In this document: one piece after another, positions 19,801 through 28,968 of the stretch | How the letters are laid out: each line of letters opens with the position of its first letter | Position numbering within the stretch: position 1 is the first letter of the stretch | Assembly: GCA_944321165.1 (NCBI GenBank) | Contig: CALUKE010000022.1 | Coordinates: forward strand, 1-45,141 | Length of the DNA: 45,141 nt | From: an uncultured Odoribacter sp. | Lineage (GTDB): Bacteria > Bacteroidota > Bacteroidia > Bacteroidales > Marinifilaceae | Direction of reading: 5' to 3' | Notes under the pieces: generated by a model | What the model was told of the DNA's origin: nothing | The model's database searches: none | The model's input: the letters and a program-made list of their open reading frames with translations, nothing else | Program-made: the position numbers and the translations under genes

Positions 19801-20360
19801 AATTTTTCGACGCTTGTTCTGCCAACGACGAAATTCTCTTAAGCAACGGTCATCGTCTGCCCATGTTGCGCCAACAGAAAAAAGGCAGCGACTGTCTAAG
19901 TCTATGCGACTACATCTGTCCGCAAGCTTGCGGGACCTCACCGGTGGGCCTCTTTGCGCTGAAAGTAGCCGACAAACAGGCAGCCTGCGATTGCCACGAC
20001 TTCGAACATCTGCTGCGCGAAAGTCTGTGCGCCCGTCTGACCGAAGCATTGGCCGAATGGATGCACGAACAGCTGAGCGAAGGCATACACATGATCCGTC
20101 CGGCTTTCGGATATTCTGCCTGTCCGGACCATTCCCTCAAAAAAGACATCTTCGACTTGCTGGATGCACCGAGCAAAATCGGGGTATCCCTGACATCTTC
20201 CTATGCCATCCAGCCGACCACCAGTCTTTGCGGACTTTTGATCGCCCATCCGGAGGCCCGTTACTTCAGCATCGGATCCATCGGAGAAGACCAACTTGCC
20301 GCCTATTGCACAAAACGGGGCCTCACCGTCGAAGAGGGGAAAAAACTTTTAGCCATATAA
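16827..20360 (+). CDS. metH: Cobalamin-dependent methionine synthase
   Basis: A full-length MetH of 1177 residues that methylates homocysteine with methyl-tetrahydrofolate through cobalamin. The order is: homocysteine domain (about 1-330, [10 protein letters not shown], with Zn ligands in NCSFG near 240 and GGCCGT near 302); pterin domain (about 345-625, [13 protein letters not shown]); cobalamin cap and binding domain (about 650-895, with [11 protein letters not shown] near 752 supplying the His ligand to cobalt); and the AdoMet-dependent reactivation domain (about 910-1177, [13 protein letters not shown]). No domain is missing, so it can be reactivated by a reductase. It lies 30 bases after UPF0280 and takes the homocysteine made upstream. 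Confidence 0.97.
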   Translation: MEKEYTLQETIKQRILILDGAMGTAIQQLGLTEANFRGSEFANHPVNLKGNNDILNLTCPDLIRQIHQSYIDAGADIIETNTFNSNAISQEEYQGESLIYRLNYAGANIAKNQALQATHKVYVAGSMGPTSKMLSLSPDVNRPEFRPVDFDTLATTYAEQVRGLIDGGADLLLVETVFDGLNAKAALYAIEQVQREKGSSLPVMLSATINDKSGRTLTGQSLEALYTAVSHYPLFSFGLNCSFGATELQPFIERLAKQIPCPLSLYPNAGLPNEMGEYEESPEVTATCLQRMASAGLLNIAGGCCGTTPAHIRAIRKALEGMVPRCLPVLSPQLTVSGLEKVIIDKTQNNFIHVGERTNVAGSAKFAKLIHAKAYEEAAQIARKQIEDGADIIDINMDDAMLDSAAEMATFIRYISNDPDIARAALMIDSSDWQTILAGLKNAQGKCIVNSISLKEGEIRFLEKAREIHQLGAAVVVMAFDEEGQAVTYQRKIDICARAFRLLTEQAGFQAEDIIFDVNILAIGTGLEEHNNYAVDFIRAVAWIKANLPGCRTSGGVSNLSFSFRGNNPVREAMHSVFLYHAIQAGLDMAIVNPAMLQVYDEIEPQLLKTVEDVVLNRHAEATECLIDLAEQIKGQKSTEGKTVKNEEWRQRPLNERLSYALIKGNTEYLPVDLAEALTVYSSPVGIIEGPLMQGMDKVGNLFGEGKMFLPQVVKSAKAMKAAVAILQPEIEKHNTIQGQSAARPKVILATAKGDVHDIGKNIVHIVLTCNNFEVIDLGVMVDNQRIIEAAKAYQADIIGVSGLITPSLNEMETLCELLQKEQLAIPLIVGGATTSSVHTAVKLAPKYDYCVIQGGDASRTANIIKRLLSDRENYIQQIKTEQEKIRQQYYSKQNTLISYQEAQAHAPVFSPESFRLPAGFGEHHLFARHLDLRELIDRIDWTPFFHFWGFKGKFPEIIHQNEEADRTYQAALETLGNIVAGQEFDASVIVKFFDACSANDEILLSNGHRLPMLRQQKKGSDCLSLCDYICPQACGTSPVGLFALKVADKQAACDCHDFEHLLRESLCARLTEALAEWMHEQLSEGIHMIRPAFGYSACPDHSLKKDIFDLLDAPSKIGVSLTSSYAIQPTTSLCGLLIAHPEARYFSIGSIGEDQLAAYCTKRGLTVEEGKKLLAI

Positions 20361-20377
20361 CACAGAACTGAAGCATT

Positions 20378-21334
20378 ATGAGTAAAGTCATCGATATCAT
20401 CAACCAAAAAACGGCACCTTTCGCCTCGTTCGAATTAGTGCCTCCTTTGAAGGGAAGCGACATTAATAAACTGTACAACTCCATTGAACCATTGATGGAG
20501 TTTGCTCCCCCTTTTATCAACATCACCTACCACCGGGACGAAGTGGAATTCCGTCCCAAAGAGGATGGCACCTTCGAGAAAGTAACCATCACCAAACGCC
20601 CGGGATCGGTTGCCATTGCAGCCGCCATCATGAAACGATTCCCGGTCGAAGTCGTTCCGCACCTGATATGCGGAGGAGCCAGCAAACACCAACTCGAAAA
20701 CGATCTGATCGACTTGAACTTTCTGGACATTCAAAATGTCGTTGCCCTGCGGGGTGATGCTATCCCGGGACAAAAATATTTTGTTCCGGAACCCGACGGT
20801 CACCGTTACAGCAACGAGCTGGTCGCACAAATCCACAACATGAACCAGGGGATCTATCTAGACGAATACCTGAAAAATGCAGTCCCCACCAATTTCTGCA
20901 TCGGTGTGGCCGCCTATCCGGAAAAACACTACGAAGCCCCCAACATCGACATCGACATTGAAAACCTGAAACGAAAAGTCGATGCCGGAGCAGACTACAT
21001 TGTCACCCAGATGTTTTTCGACAACACCCGGTTTTATGCCTTCGTCGACAAATGCCGGGCTGCCGGTATCACCGTTCCCATCATCCCCGGCCTGAAACCC
21101 ATCTCCACCCAAAAGCACATCGAAATGCTTCCCCGGGCCTTCAGCATCGACCTGCCACAGGACCTGATGCACGAAATCCGGAAATGCCGGGACGACAAAG
21201 CCATCTACCAGGTCGGCATCGAATGGTGCACCGCCCAAAGCAAAGACCTGCTCGCCCACAGCGCCCCGGCCATCCACTACTACACCATGGGCAAAGCCGA
21301 CAACATCCGCGAAATCCTGAAAAAGGCATTTTAA
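20378..21334 (+). CDS. metF: 5,10-methylenetetrahydrofolate reductase
   Basis: A 318-residue MetF that reduces methylene-THF to methyl-THF, the methyl donor for MetH. The TIM-barrel signatures are FELVPPLKGSD near the N-terminus, the TYHRDEVEF block, PHLICGGASKHQLENDL, VALRGDAI and a QMFFDNTRF block. It follows metH by 17 bases and ends the operon before a strong terminator. Having both in one riboswitch-controlled unit links methyl supply to methionine demand. Confidence 0.96.
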   Translation: MSKVIDIINQKTAPFASFELVPPLKGSDINKLYNSIEPLMEFAPPFINITYHRDEVEFRPKEDGTFEKVTITKRPGSVAIAAAIMKRFPVEVVPHLICGGASKHQLENDLIDLNFLDIQNVVALRGDAIPGQKYFVPEPDGHRYSNELVAQIHNMNQGIYLDEYLKNAVPTNFCIGVAAYPEKHYEAPNIDIDIENLKRKVDAGADYIVTQMFFDNTRFYAFVDKCRAAGITVPIIPGLKPISTQKHIEMLPRAFSIDLPQDLMHEIRKCRDDKAIYQVGIEWCTAQSKDLLAHSAPAIHYYTMGKADNIREILKKAF

Positions 21335-21355
21335 GAATTCTATATAAGACTAAAT

Positions 21356-21400
21356 ACCGCAGTTATCGCATTAAAAAATTGATAACTGCGGTCAATGTTT
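21356..21400 (+). terminator. Terminator of the methionine operon
   Basis: A perfect 12-base inverted repeat, ACCGCAGTTATC (21356-21367) and GATAACTGCGGT (21381-21392), ends in a run of Ts a few bases later. The remaining 176 bases before susD on the opposite strand hold nothing recognisable. Confidence 0.9.
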
Positions 21401-21576
21401 TTCAAGAGAAATACTATAAATCTAATATCTGAATTACCCTATACTTTTCAACCAATTCAAGACCCTAAATCTCTACACAGCAAAGCTCTTCCCATATCCC
21501 CAAAGTTAATATATACCTTTTATTTGTATGAGTCATGTCAATTTGATTTTATTACAAAAAATATTTTCATTTCAAA

Positions 21577-23124
21577 TTAATACTGATTCTGAATTAACAT
21601 ATTATTTTGAAGTAACTCTTCTACAGGAATCAGACACATAGTCCTCCGCGATGTCCGCGGATCAATCTCATTATATTCTGTCCCAATATAATTCGGATAC
21701 AAAGTTGTCACTTCTTCTCGTTTCATCTTCAATCCATTCCGTACATAATCATAATAAGTATGTGCTTCAAAGGCCAATTCTCGACGACGTTCCAAAAATA
21801 TCTCATCAAATAATTCCATTCCATGAAGATCACACAAAGGCAGTAAGCCAGCTCGTTCTCGAACTCTATTCAAATCTATCAAGGCTTTTGTATCCTCTCC
21901 CAATTTCACATATGCTTCTGCCCGATTAAGTATAACCTCAGCTACTCTTAAAAATATAGTAGGAGCACAAAAATTAGCATAATCAGCATAAATATAATAT
22001 TTTCCGCCATTATATTTACAAGTACAATAACGTCCAGGATAGCGTATAGAGGCTTCTGTAAAATATTTCCAACGTAAATCCTGTAAAGTATCCATAATAT
22101 TTTCATAATCTTTAGAGATCACACACTGATAAACAAAATCAGATGCAGAAGACTCAGATCCCATCCATGAATAAAGATTATGAATTACATTGCCTAATTT
22201 ATTAGAAAAATTCCCTCCCCAAAAAGCAAACAGTATCTCCTTATTAGTTTTAGGATTATCATATAAACCTTTCAAATCTTCCCCTTTCAACAAATTAATT
22301 TGATCATTTTGTATTGAAAAAACAGAATCTGCATAACTTACTGATAAACGATTATATTTATCAATAGGGGCATCCGGACATCCACCCATATACAAATAAA
22401 TTCGCGATAACATTCCAAAACTTGCAGCTTTATTTGCAAATGTATGATCAGAATACTCATCAGGCAAACAAATAGCAGCATTTTTAAAATCATCTATAGC
22501 TTGTTCAAAGCATGCTTTCACAGAACTTCGAGGCAATTCTTTTGCCTCTCCTTTTATATCCAACGGTATTCCTAGATTTTTATCCGGTTTATCCCAATAA
22601 GGTCTCCCAAAGACATTTACTCCGTTCCAAATCATTAAACCACGAATAAAATAATTTTCACCTTTTAAACGAATTAAATATTTTTGAGTTTCTTTGTCAC
22701 GAGTTTCTACATATAATTTATTTATAGCCTCTATATTTTTTGAGGCTCCTAAAATAATTTGATGTGTATTAGCCCACATTGGCCATGCAAAAGAATATGT
22801 TTTTTGATCACTATTTAAGAAAAAATGAGCATCAAGATAACGCATGGAATTTAAATCACTTTCACTAAATGGAGCAATAATAAACAATGCATTTCCACGA
22901 AATTCCCCTAATGCATGATACGTTCCATGATAATTATTCCCATCTGCAAAGGCTCCTGTCTGACTCACAAATTGTCCATACAGTCCAGATGTCGCATTTA
23001 CAATATTTCTAAACGAACCAAGATATGAGTCGGCTTCTGCCCGATTATGTGGGCGCATCTGATCCATTCGATCATTACAAGCAAATAGTAATCCTAAAAC
23101 CCACAATAAATAAACTTTTTTCAT
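21577..23124 (-). CDS. RagB/SusD-family nutrient-uptake outer-membrane lipoprotein
   Basis: This 515-residue SusD-like lipoprotein has signal peptide MKKVYLLWVLGLLFAC with acylation at Cys16. The N-terminal region is TPR-like (FIRGLMIWNGVNVFGRPYWD) and the C-terminal SusD/RagB part contains VAEVILNRAEAYVKLGED, LNRVRERAGL and FLERRRELAFEAHTYYDYVR. It would cap a TonB-dependent SusC-type barrel and bind glycan or peptide ligands. Its partner SusC gene, 11 bases upstream, is broken, so this copy may be non-functional in uptake. No neighbouring glycosidase suggests a substrate. Confidence 0.93.
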   Translation of the reverse strand: MKKVYLLWVLGLLFACNDRMDQMRPHNRAEADSYLGSFRNIVNATSGLYGQFVSQTGAFADGNNYHGTYHALGEFRGNALFIIAPFSESDLNSMRYLDAHFFLNSDQKTYSFAWPMWANTHQIILGASKNIEAINKLYVETRDKETQKYLIRLKGENYFIRGLMIWNGVNVFGRPYWDKPDKNLGIPLDIKGEAKELPRSSVKACFEQAIDDFKNAAICLPDEYSDHTFANKAASFGMLSRIYLYMGGCPDAPIDKYNRLSVSYADSVFSIQNDQINLLKGEDLKGLYDNPKTNKEILFAFWGGNFSNKLGNVIHNLYSWMGSESSASDFVYQCVISKDYENIMDTLQDLRWKYFTEASIRYPGRYCTCKYNGGKYYIYADYANFCAPTIFLRVAEVILNRAEAYVKLGEDTKALIDLNRVRERAGLLPLCDLHGMELFDEIFLERRRELAFEAHTYYDYVRNGLKMKREEVTTLYPNYIGTEYNEIDPRTSRRTMCLIPVEELLQNNMLIQNQY

Positions 23125-23135
23125 ACCTATTTTTA

Positions 23136-23645
23136 TTAAAAATTAACATTTAAACCAACAATAAATCTCCTTGGAGCACCCCATCCCGAAGAATTTTCTG
23201 GATCAATTCCTAGAAATCTTTTTGAAGTTAGTGTATATAAATTATCACAAACAAAACTCAATGACGCTTCTTTTATTTTTAACATATTAAGCCAAAATTC
23301 TGGTAAGTGATATGTTAAACGAAGATTTGCAATTTTCCAATAAATTCCATTAACATATGGATATGACGAAGATGACAAATCGGTATATATAGCTGGATCA
23401 CTATTAATAATCGGAATATCTGCTAAATCTCCTGGTTTTTCCCAGATTTTTACTTTATCCGAGAGCCGATGTAAATTCTTAGTCAACCAATTTTTCCCAT
23501 CTGCATACTCATTCCAAATTTTATCATACACTTTATAATTAAAAGCATAAACAGTATTTATATATAACTCCCAATTTTTCCATACAAATGTATTGGTAAA
23601 ACCACCCCAACAAGGTGCTCGAGATAATCCACATTTTACGATGCA
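23136..23645 (-). pseudogene. 3' fragment of a SusC/RagA TonB-dependent receptor
   Basis: The last roughly 170 codons of a SusC-like barrel. Strands such as WGGFTNTFVWKNWELYINT and IYWKIANLRLTYHLPE, then SFVCDNLYTLTSKRFLGIDPE and the terminal FIVGLNVNF, are typical of the family, which is normally about 1000 residues. Reading upstream, SusC-like sequence continues to about GLSRAPCWGG (near 23630) and the frame meets TGA at 23646-23648. The missing N-terminal 80 percent, including plug and signal peptide, was removed by an insertion, deletion or inversion at about 23.64 kb. Confidence 0.8.
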
Positions 23646-24044
23646 TCATCATATTCTCATTGATTATCAGTAGTTTGCGTCTTAAAAGGTAGACTACTCA
23701 AAAATTTACTTGTTTTTTTGCGAAAAATCGAAGATTTAACGTTTTTTTTCATCGACTCCCTCCGAACAGAGGGGAAAGAGGCAAAAACGGCCCTTTTGAG
23801 CACCGATTGACCTCATCTGCAAAGATAGAGCATGTCGGGGTTTATTTCGCCAAAATGGGCTGTAAAATCGAGGTTGAATTCACGGATAGTTTCGGGTTTC
23901 AAGTAAGGTGTTTTGTGCTTGATCGGAGTGGCCGATTGGGACTGACCGTTACAACCGGATTGCATATAAAATTTGCAGCCAAAAGAAAAAACGGCTGGCA
24001 CCATTTGGCCATGGCGCAGCCATCTCTTTTCTTCCCTTATTTTG

Positions 24045-24203
24045 ACTTTACTTTAATGAACGTATATATGAATACGGAGATAAAGTAAAGTTGCTGACAT
24101 CATGGAAAAGTGTATACGAGTTTCTTTCCGAACTCTCGAGTTCACAAGCATCCATACTGTTTTGTAGTTTTTCTGCTTACAAATGTATGGATGCTTTATA
24201 CAC
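24045..24203. repeat. Cluster of nested inverted repeats
   Basis: ACTTTACTTTA (24045-24055) is inverted at 24081-24091. GTGTATA (24110-24116) pairs with TATACAC (24197-24203). Inside that pair, AAGCATCCATAC (24146-24157) pairs perfectly with GTATGGATGCTT (24185-24196). GAACTC and GAGTTC flank TC at about 24130-24143. A further TGCACA/TGTGCA pair lies at 24264-24269 and 24288-24293. The arrangement could be folded RNA, a recombination site or the end of a mobile element. Confidence 0.6.
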
Positions 24204-24352
24204 CCTCAAGCCGGGGGATTGACTTTGCTAAAAGTCAGGAATTCAGAGTTACTGATTACAGCTTGCACATCTTACCTGCTTATACTTTGTGCAGTCTATC
24301 AAAAATTGATTGCCAAACTATACCATGCAGTAGAATGCAAAAAAAAAAGAAT

Positions 24353-24360
24353 TATATTTG
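24353..24360 (+). promoter_or_regulatory. Candidate -7 box for the DUF262 operon
   Basis: TATATTTG fits the Bacteroidota -7 consensus TAnnTTTG, 101 bases before the first DUF262 start. No clear -33 TTG at the right spacing was found, so support is limited. Confidence 0.3.
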
Positions 24361-24461
24361 ATATATAACTAAAGTTAGTTGCTAAAAGTAATTATATTGA
24401 AGTGATTTTAAAAATAAGAGATTTTAATTACTAAATACTACGGAAATAAACAATTAATAAT

Positions 24462-26306
24462 ATGAGCAAAATAGATCAATTCACAATATCTTCGCTCTGT
24501 ATGGAAAAAATCGATAATTCCCATATAGAGGTAAGAAAGTTCTTGATACCTTCCTATCAACGTGGATACCGGTGGTCCGAGATACAAGTAAATGCATTGC
24601 TAAATGATGTGTACGACTTCTATGGATCAAGAACCGATGCGCAAGCAAAATATTGTTTGCAACCTATTGTTGTAACACGAGCCAGTGATGCTAAGAGCTG
24701 GGAAGTAATAGATGGCCAGCAACGATTGACAACTTTATGGCTTGTTTTAAATTATTTAAACGAAGAAGATGTGTTTAGCCTATCTTTCGAAAGCCGTAAG
24801 GACATCACTTCTTTTATGAATGATTTGGTCAATACAAAGCGATATAGTCACGACACACCAGAACTTCATTTCTTGTCAGAAGCATATCGTTGTATTGAAA
24901 TTTGGTTTGAAAAACAGAAAGAAACTACAAGAGGGATAAAGCGTTTAATGGCTAACACTCTGGCAAATGAGGTTAACATAATCTGGTATGATATTGAGTC
25001 TTCGGACAGGAAAAAGAATATTGCGGTATTCAATAATCTGAACGATGGGAAAATACCGTTGACAGATGCTGAACTTGTAAAGGCACTTATCCTCAGCAAA
25101 CTAAAAGGTAAGTATGAAGGAAGAGAATTAGAAATGCGCAAAGCTGAAATAATGGCTTCGTGGTGCAAAATGGAAAAAGAACTCCGTCGCCCGGATAAAT
25201 GGAACTTCTTAGTCGGAGAAGACAAAAAAGAGTATTCTTCGCGTATTGAGCTTCTATTTGACCTAATTGCGGAAAATCTTACTGATAAGGGAAATTACAC
25301 TACGTTTATTTGGTTTGAAAAACAAATAAACGTAAGAAAGACAGAAACAGAAGGGAATCGCATTCGCTTGGAAGCGGAGAATGCAGAAAGAATCTGGAAA
25401 CAGATAGAGAATGCTTTTGCAATAATCAATTCATGGTTTTGTGAGTCAGATGCCACAGCGCAGCCTGTTATCTATCATTATGTGGGGTATCTGCTTTCAC
25501 GTAATCACAAGAAAATAGACGAACTTTTTATGAAAGCATCTACAATGGGTAAAAAAGAATTTGTCGGCTATTTGAAAAAGACTATTGTGAAAATTGTTAC
25601 AGACGGAGGTGAACTAAGTGAATTGAGTTATGATAAAAACCATTCTGCAGTACATAATATATTGCTTTTATTTAATGTATTGACTTGCCTAACGATTTCT
25701 CGTGGTCCGTATAACCGTTTCCCATTTGACCGTTATCGTGAAATAATGTCTGAAAAAGGAAATAGTTGGAGCCTTGAACACGTACATGCCCAAAACTCCG
25801 ATGACCCCATCAAAACAGTAGATGCAGCAAGGATTTGGGCGAATGATGTTTTGCGCGCTTTAAAAGGTGTTGAAATGGTATGTGTGGATGACGAAGAAAA
25901 TGTAAATGGTGAAGAGATTCCTCTTACAGAGACTTTGGAAGAACTTAAAGAAATATCGGAATCCTCAAACATGGATATGGAACGGTTTAATTCGCTGAAA
26001 ATGGAATTGGAAAATATATTTAATGGTGAGACAATACATGACTTATGCAATATGGCTTTGATTTCAAAAAAGGACAACTCAGCATTGAACAAGTCCATTT
26101 TCCCTGTGAAACGAGCAAAAATCATTGAACTTGAAAAAGCGGGAAAATTCATACCACCATGTACGAAGAACGTGTTCCTAAAATTCTATAGCAATTCGGT
26201 AAACCAACCTTTTTATTGGGGAGTAGATGACCAAAGAAGTTACTTTAATGAAATAGAACATGTTATAAACAAATTTATTACTAATGACAATGAATACCAA
26301 TTTTAA
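24462..26306 (+). CDS. DUF262/DUF1524-type protein (GmrSD- or SspE-like)
   Basis: This 614-residue protein has an N-terminal DUF262 (ParB-like NTPase) domain with IPSYQRGYRW (residues 29-38) and VIDGQQRLTTL (82-92). Near residue 440 it has LEHVHAQNS, which resembles the catalytic His motif of DUF1524/HNH-type nucleases. DUF262-DUF1524 proteins include GmrSD, which cuts DNA with glucosylated bases, and SspE, which uses its DGQQR motif to sense phosphorothioate DNA and nick invading DNA. Either role fits a defence island. The usual downstream Asn/His of the nuclease may be in the NMALISKKDNSALN region (about 528-541), again as in DUF1524. The next DUF262 gene overlaps its 3' end. Confidence 0.85.
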   Translation: MSKIDQFTISSLCMEKIDNSHIEVRKFLIPSYQRGYRWSEIQVNALLNDVYDFYGSRTDAQAKYCLQPIVVTRASDAKSWEVIDGQQRLTTLWLVLNYLNEEDVFSLSFESRKDITSFMNDLVNTKRYSHDTPELHFLSEAYRCIEIWFEKQKETTRGIKRLMANTLANEVNIIWYDIESSDRKKNIAVFNNLNDGKIPLTDAELVKALILSKLKGKYEGRELEMRKAEIMASWCKMEKELRRPDKWNFLVGEDKKEYSSRIELLFDLIAENLTDKGNYTTFIWFEKQINVRKTETEGNRIRLEAENAERIWKQIENAFAIINSWFCESDATAQPVIYHYVGYLLSRNHKKIDELFMKASTMGKKEFVGYLKKTIVKIVTDGGELSELSYDKNHSAVHNILLLFNVLTCLTISRGPYNRFPFDRYREIMSEKGNSWSLEHVHAQNSDDPIKTVDAARIWANDVLRALKGVEMVCVDDEENVNGEEIPLTETLEELKEISESSNMDMERFNSLKMELENIFNGETIHDLCNMALISKKDNSALNKSIFPVKRAKIIELEKAGKFIPPCTKNVFLKFYSNSVNQPFYWGVDDQRSYFNEIEHVINKFITNDNEYQF

Positions 26307-28344
26307 TACAACTGATAATAAATATACGTTTTGGGAATTATTAAACAAGTTTACCAAAATAGAAATTCCTATTATACAACGTGATTATGCGCAAGGTAGA
26401 CCATCTGAAGGGAAAATCAGAAATAAACTTGTTAATCATATTGCAGATGCTTTGAAGAACAAATGTCCTATTGAATTGGATTTCGTTTATGGCATGATAA
26501 CGGAAAACAAACGAACTGCACAATCTCTTTTCATACCTATTGATGGACAACAGCGATTGACTACCCTTTTTCTTCTACATTGGTATGTAGCATGGAGAGA
26601 AGGCAAGCTGGATGTTGCTAAAGAAACTCTTTTGCATTTCACTTATGAAACACGTCCTTCTGCGCATTCATTTTTGGAATTTATATGTAAAGAGACTATT
26701 CCTCAAACAATATCTTCCTTTGAGGATTACTTTGTTCATGAAGCAAGATGGTTTGACAATGCATGGATGTTGGACCCTTCTGTGGAAGCATTTATTATAA
26801 TGCTTGATTGCATACACGATAATGAAATTATCCATTCTTCAAATAATCTATTCACAATGCTGACCACAACAGATATTCTGTCTTTCTATTTCCTTCCGCT
26901 TGAAGAATTCGGGTTGAGTGAGGAAATCTATACACGTATGAATGCTCGTGGTAAACAGCTAACTCCTTTTGAGAAGTTTAAATCGAAACTATTTGCGGCT
27001 ATTGACTATGATGATGATTTAAAAAGCGAGGTGTCTGAAAAGATAGAATACACTTGGGTAGATAATTTATGGCATTACAGGGAGGAGCAGATTTATACTA
27101 TAGACAAATACTTTATGAATCTATTGCGTTTTGTGGCATTGGTTACATTCTATGAACGCAATCTCGGTGAAAAGCGCAAAAAAGCAGATATTGATTTAGA
27201 TGATGAAGACCAACTTATCAGTGTCTTTGATGATATTAGTTCTGTGAAATTTTTGATTAACGTATTCGATTTGCTTCCACGTTTGAATAAATCAGCCGGA
27301 AAGATTGTGCTATATCCTTGGACTAACGATTCGATTGGAACGATAGAAATGATGCTTAAGGATGTCGTATTGGATAATGCTCACGATGATATTACGACAG
27401 TGCTTCTTCTTTATGCTGCATTGCAATATATGATAAAGTACAAAGATGATTCCGGAATGAAAGATTATTTGACGGTTGTTCGTAACATGCTTGTCAATAC
27501 CAAAGACAAGAGTCAACGTGAATGGCCGAGACTGCTTCCTGTATTGAAAAACCTTGTGTCAGACAACATATACGAATTGTTGCTTGACCCAAATTTGCGT
27601 ATCGAAGTTATTTATTCGGAACAACAAAAAGAAGAAATTCGAAAAGCAAAACTTATTTCAATAAATTCCCGCTTCAAAGTTTTGTTGCAAAAGATTGAAA
27701 ACAACGTACATTTCAAAGGAAATATAAATTCATTGCTTGATGGCGCTTGTATTAATGGAGAAGTTGAGTATGATACGCTTGATAAGTTGTATAAAGCATA
27801 CACATTGATAGCTCAAAATGATTTTGGTGAGGTTTGGGGGGATTTGTTGGGAACCAATGTATATAAGCAAACAGAGTGGCGTGTAGAATATGACAGTTCT
27901 TACGAAAAACATGACGCTGTGGTCGAATTGGCAAAAGAAGTTATGGAAAATAACAACAATGTAAATGGGGTTTTAATAAGAAGAGAGCAAAAATTTATAA
28001 TGCAAATGCAAGATAAGTATTGCGACCTTTCTTTTGTCAATCAACCGAAAGAACAATTATATTTGTTATATATACTTTCTACAAGAGTATTAAAATACAC
28101 GGTGGCAGACTTTTTTAACAATGGCTATCAATTTGGCTGGCTATCAAAAAATATCCCGGGATATAGCTCTTTATTTGAGAAATTCTATGATCGGAATAGT
28201 GGTATGATTTATCAAAGCTATAGCACCTATTTCCAATATAATAGAGGAATATTAGGAAAACGTACGCCAAAAATCCTTATAGCTTATGGTGCTGGTCAAA
28301 AACCTTTTGATCGACTTATAGATTTTGCCTTAAAAAGGCAGTGA
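26284..28344 (+). CDS. Second DUF262-domain protein
   Basis: This 686-residue protein has a DUF262 N-terminus: IPIIQRDYAQGR (residues 28-39), FVYGMI, and PIDGQQRLTTLFLLHW (85-100). A further typical block, EIYTRMNARGKQLTPFEKFK, lies near residue 215. I see no DUF1524 His motif in the C-terminal half, so if the pair is a nuclease, the catalytic part is probably in the upstream partner. The ATG at 26284 lies inside the upstream gene (23-base overlap); ATG 26290 is an alternative. The overlap indicates coupled translation and a joint function. Sequence similarity between the two is confined to the N-terminal domain. Confidence 0.83.
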   Translation: MTMNTNFNTTDNKYTFWELLNKFTKIEIPIIQRDYAQGRPSEGKIRNKLVNHIADALKNKCPIELDFVYGMITENKRTAQSLFIPIDGQQRLTTLFLLHWYVAWREGKLDVAKETLLHFTYETRPSAHSFLEFICKETIPQTISSFEDYFVHEARWFDNAWMLDPSVEAFIIMLDCIHDNEIIHSSNNLFTMLTTTDILSFYFLPLEEFGLSEEIYTRMNARGKQLTPFEKFKSKLFAAIDYDDDLKSEVSEKIEYTWVDNLWHYREEQIYTIDKYFMNLLRFVALVTFYERNLGEKRKKADIDLDDEDQLISVFDDISSVKFLINVFDLLPRLNKSAGKIVLYPWTNDSIGTIEMMLKDVVLDNAHDDITTVLLLYAALQYMIKYKDDSGMKDYLTVVRNMLVNTKDKSQREWPRLLPVLKNLVSDNIYELLLDPNLRIEVIYSEQQKEEIRKAKLISINSRFKVLLQKIENNVHFKGNINSLLDGACINGEVEYDTLDKLYKAYTLIAQNDFGEVWGDLLGTNVYKQTEWRVEYDSSYEKHDAVVELAKEVMENNNNVNGVLIRREQKFIMQMQDKYCDLSFVNQPKEQLYLLYILSTRVLKYTVADFFNNGYQFGWLSKNIPGYSSLFEKFYDRNSGMIYQSYSTYFQYNRGILGKRTPKILIAYGAGQKPFDRLIDFALKRQ

Positions 28345-28968
28345 GATAAAACAGCATATTTCTACTTACTAAATGTAATCAATGAATATAATTTTATACT
28401 ATAATTAATAAGAGTATAAAAGAGTTTTGCACTATGGGCTCCGCAGTTTGCTTCCTATCGGCTTTTCTCTAAAGAAATTTGCTGGTCCTCAAGAAAATCT
28501 ATAATTTTGCGCCGTCAATTGAATATAAAAACATAAGCTTACAATGCTGCAAAGAAGAATGAACAACTGGAACACCGTATCGAATCGAGGCATAAAATGC
28601 CTTGAGAGATTGTCGAGTGTCCATACTTCAGGCATTGGGGCATTCTATACTTTTGGAGACATTTTCCGACGAACGTTTGATAGACCATCGGGGATACGAT
28701 GATGCTGGTATCCCGCTGAAACGATAAATGAAAACCGTCGGAGAGTCCTTACCAAACTTTTCGACGGTTTTTGTTTTAGATCTTTGATCTACAATAAACG
28801 CTGCGCCTCAGCATATTCCGGACAATAACCGGATCTGCATTCGGCTTGCAGTTTATTTGATGCCTGTTGGTGACGTTCGCACGATGTGCTCTTCTCCGTC
28901 AATTCCGTCCACGGGCTGAATTGTAACGTATTATTAACCGCGCAGTGATGCGCATGAATGAAAAGATT
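28345..28968. other. Intergenic stretch between DUF262 and phosphoesterase genes
   Basis: No gene is well supported here. A 52-codon plus ORF runs from ATG 28544 to TGA 28702 (starts MLQRRMNNWNTVSNRG). It shows no known motif and ends 28 bases before a terminator hairpin, which is its only support. An imperfect hairpin (AATGCCT with its complement near 28630) lies inside it. The rest looks like decayed sequence between modules. Confidence 0.4.
28731..28776 (+). terminator. Terminator hairpin
   Basis: AAAACCGTCG (28731-28740) pairs perfectly with CGACGGTTTT (28762-28771), followed by TTGTTTT. It would end transcripts from the DUF262 pair or from the small ORF before it. Confidence 0.8.

Larger units (their letters stand above)
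23646..24461. other. Junction segment without a convincing gene
   Basis: About 0.8 kb between broken susC and the first DUF262 gene. A 93-codon plus frame (23807-24088) and a 63-codon minus frame overlap one another, and neither shows a recognisable motif or a good start. I treat it as rearranged or mobile-element-derived sequence. It contains several inverted repeats, listed separately, and AT-rich tracts. I could not recognise a transposase fragment. The last 100 bases hold a candidate promoter for the DUF262 genes. Confidence 0.5.

Noticed and set aside
23807..24088. 93-codon plus frame as a gene
   Set aside because: No motif, no promoter or ribosome site, and it runs into an inverted repeat. 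It is probably non-coding junction DNA.
28591..28776. CRISPR or tandem repeat array
   Set aside because: Only single hairpins are present. No spaced direct repeats were found here or elsewhere in the window.
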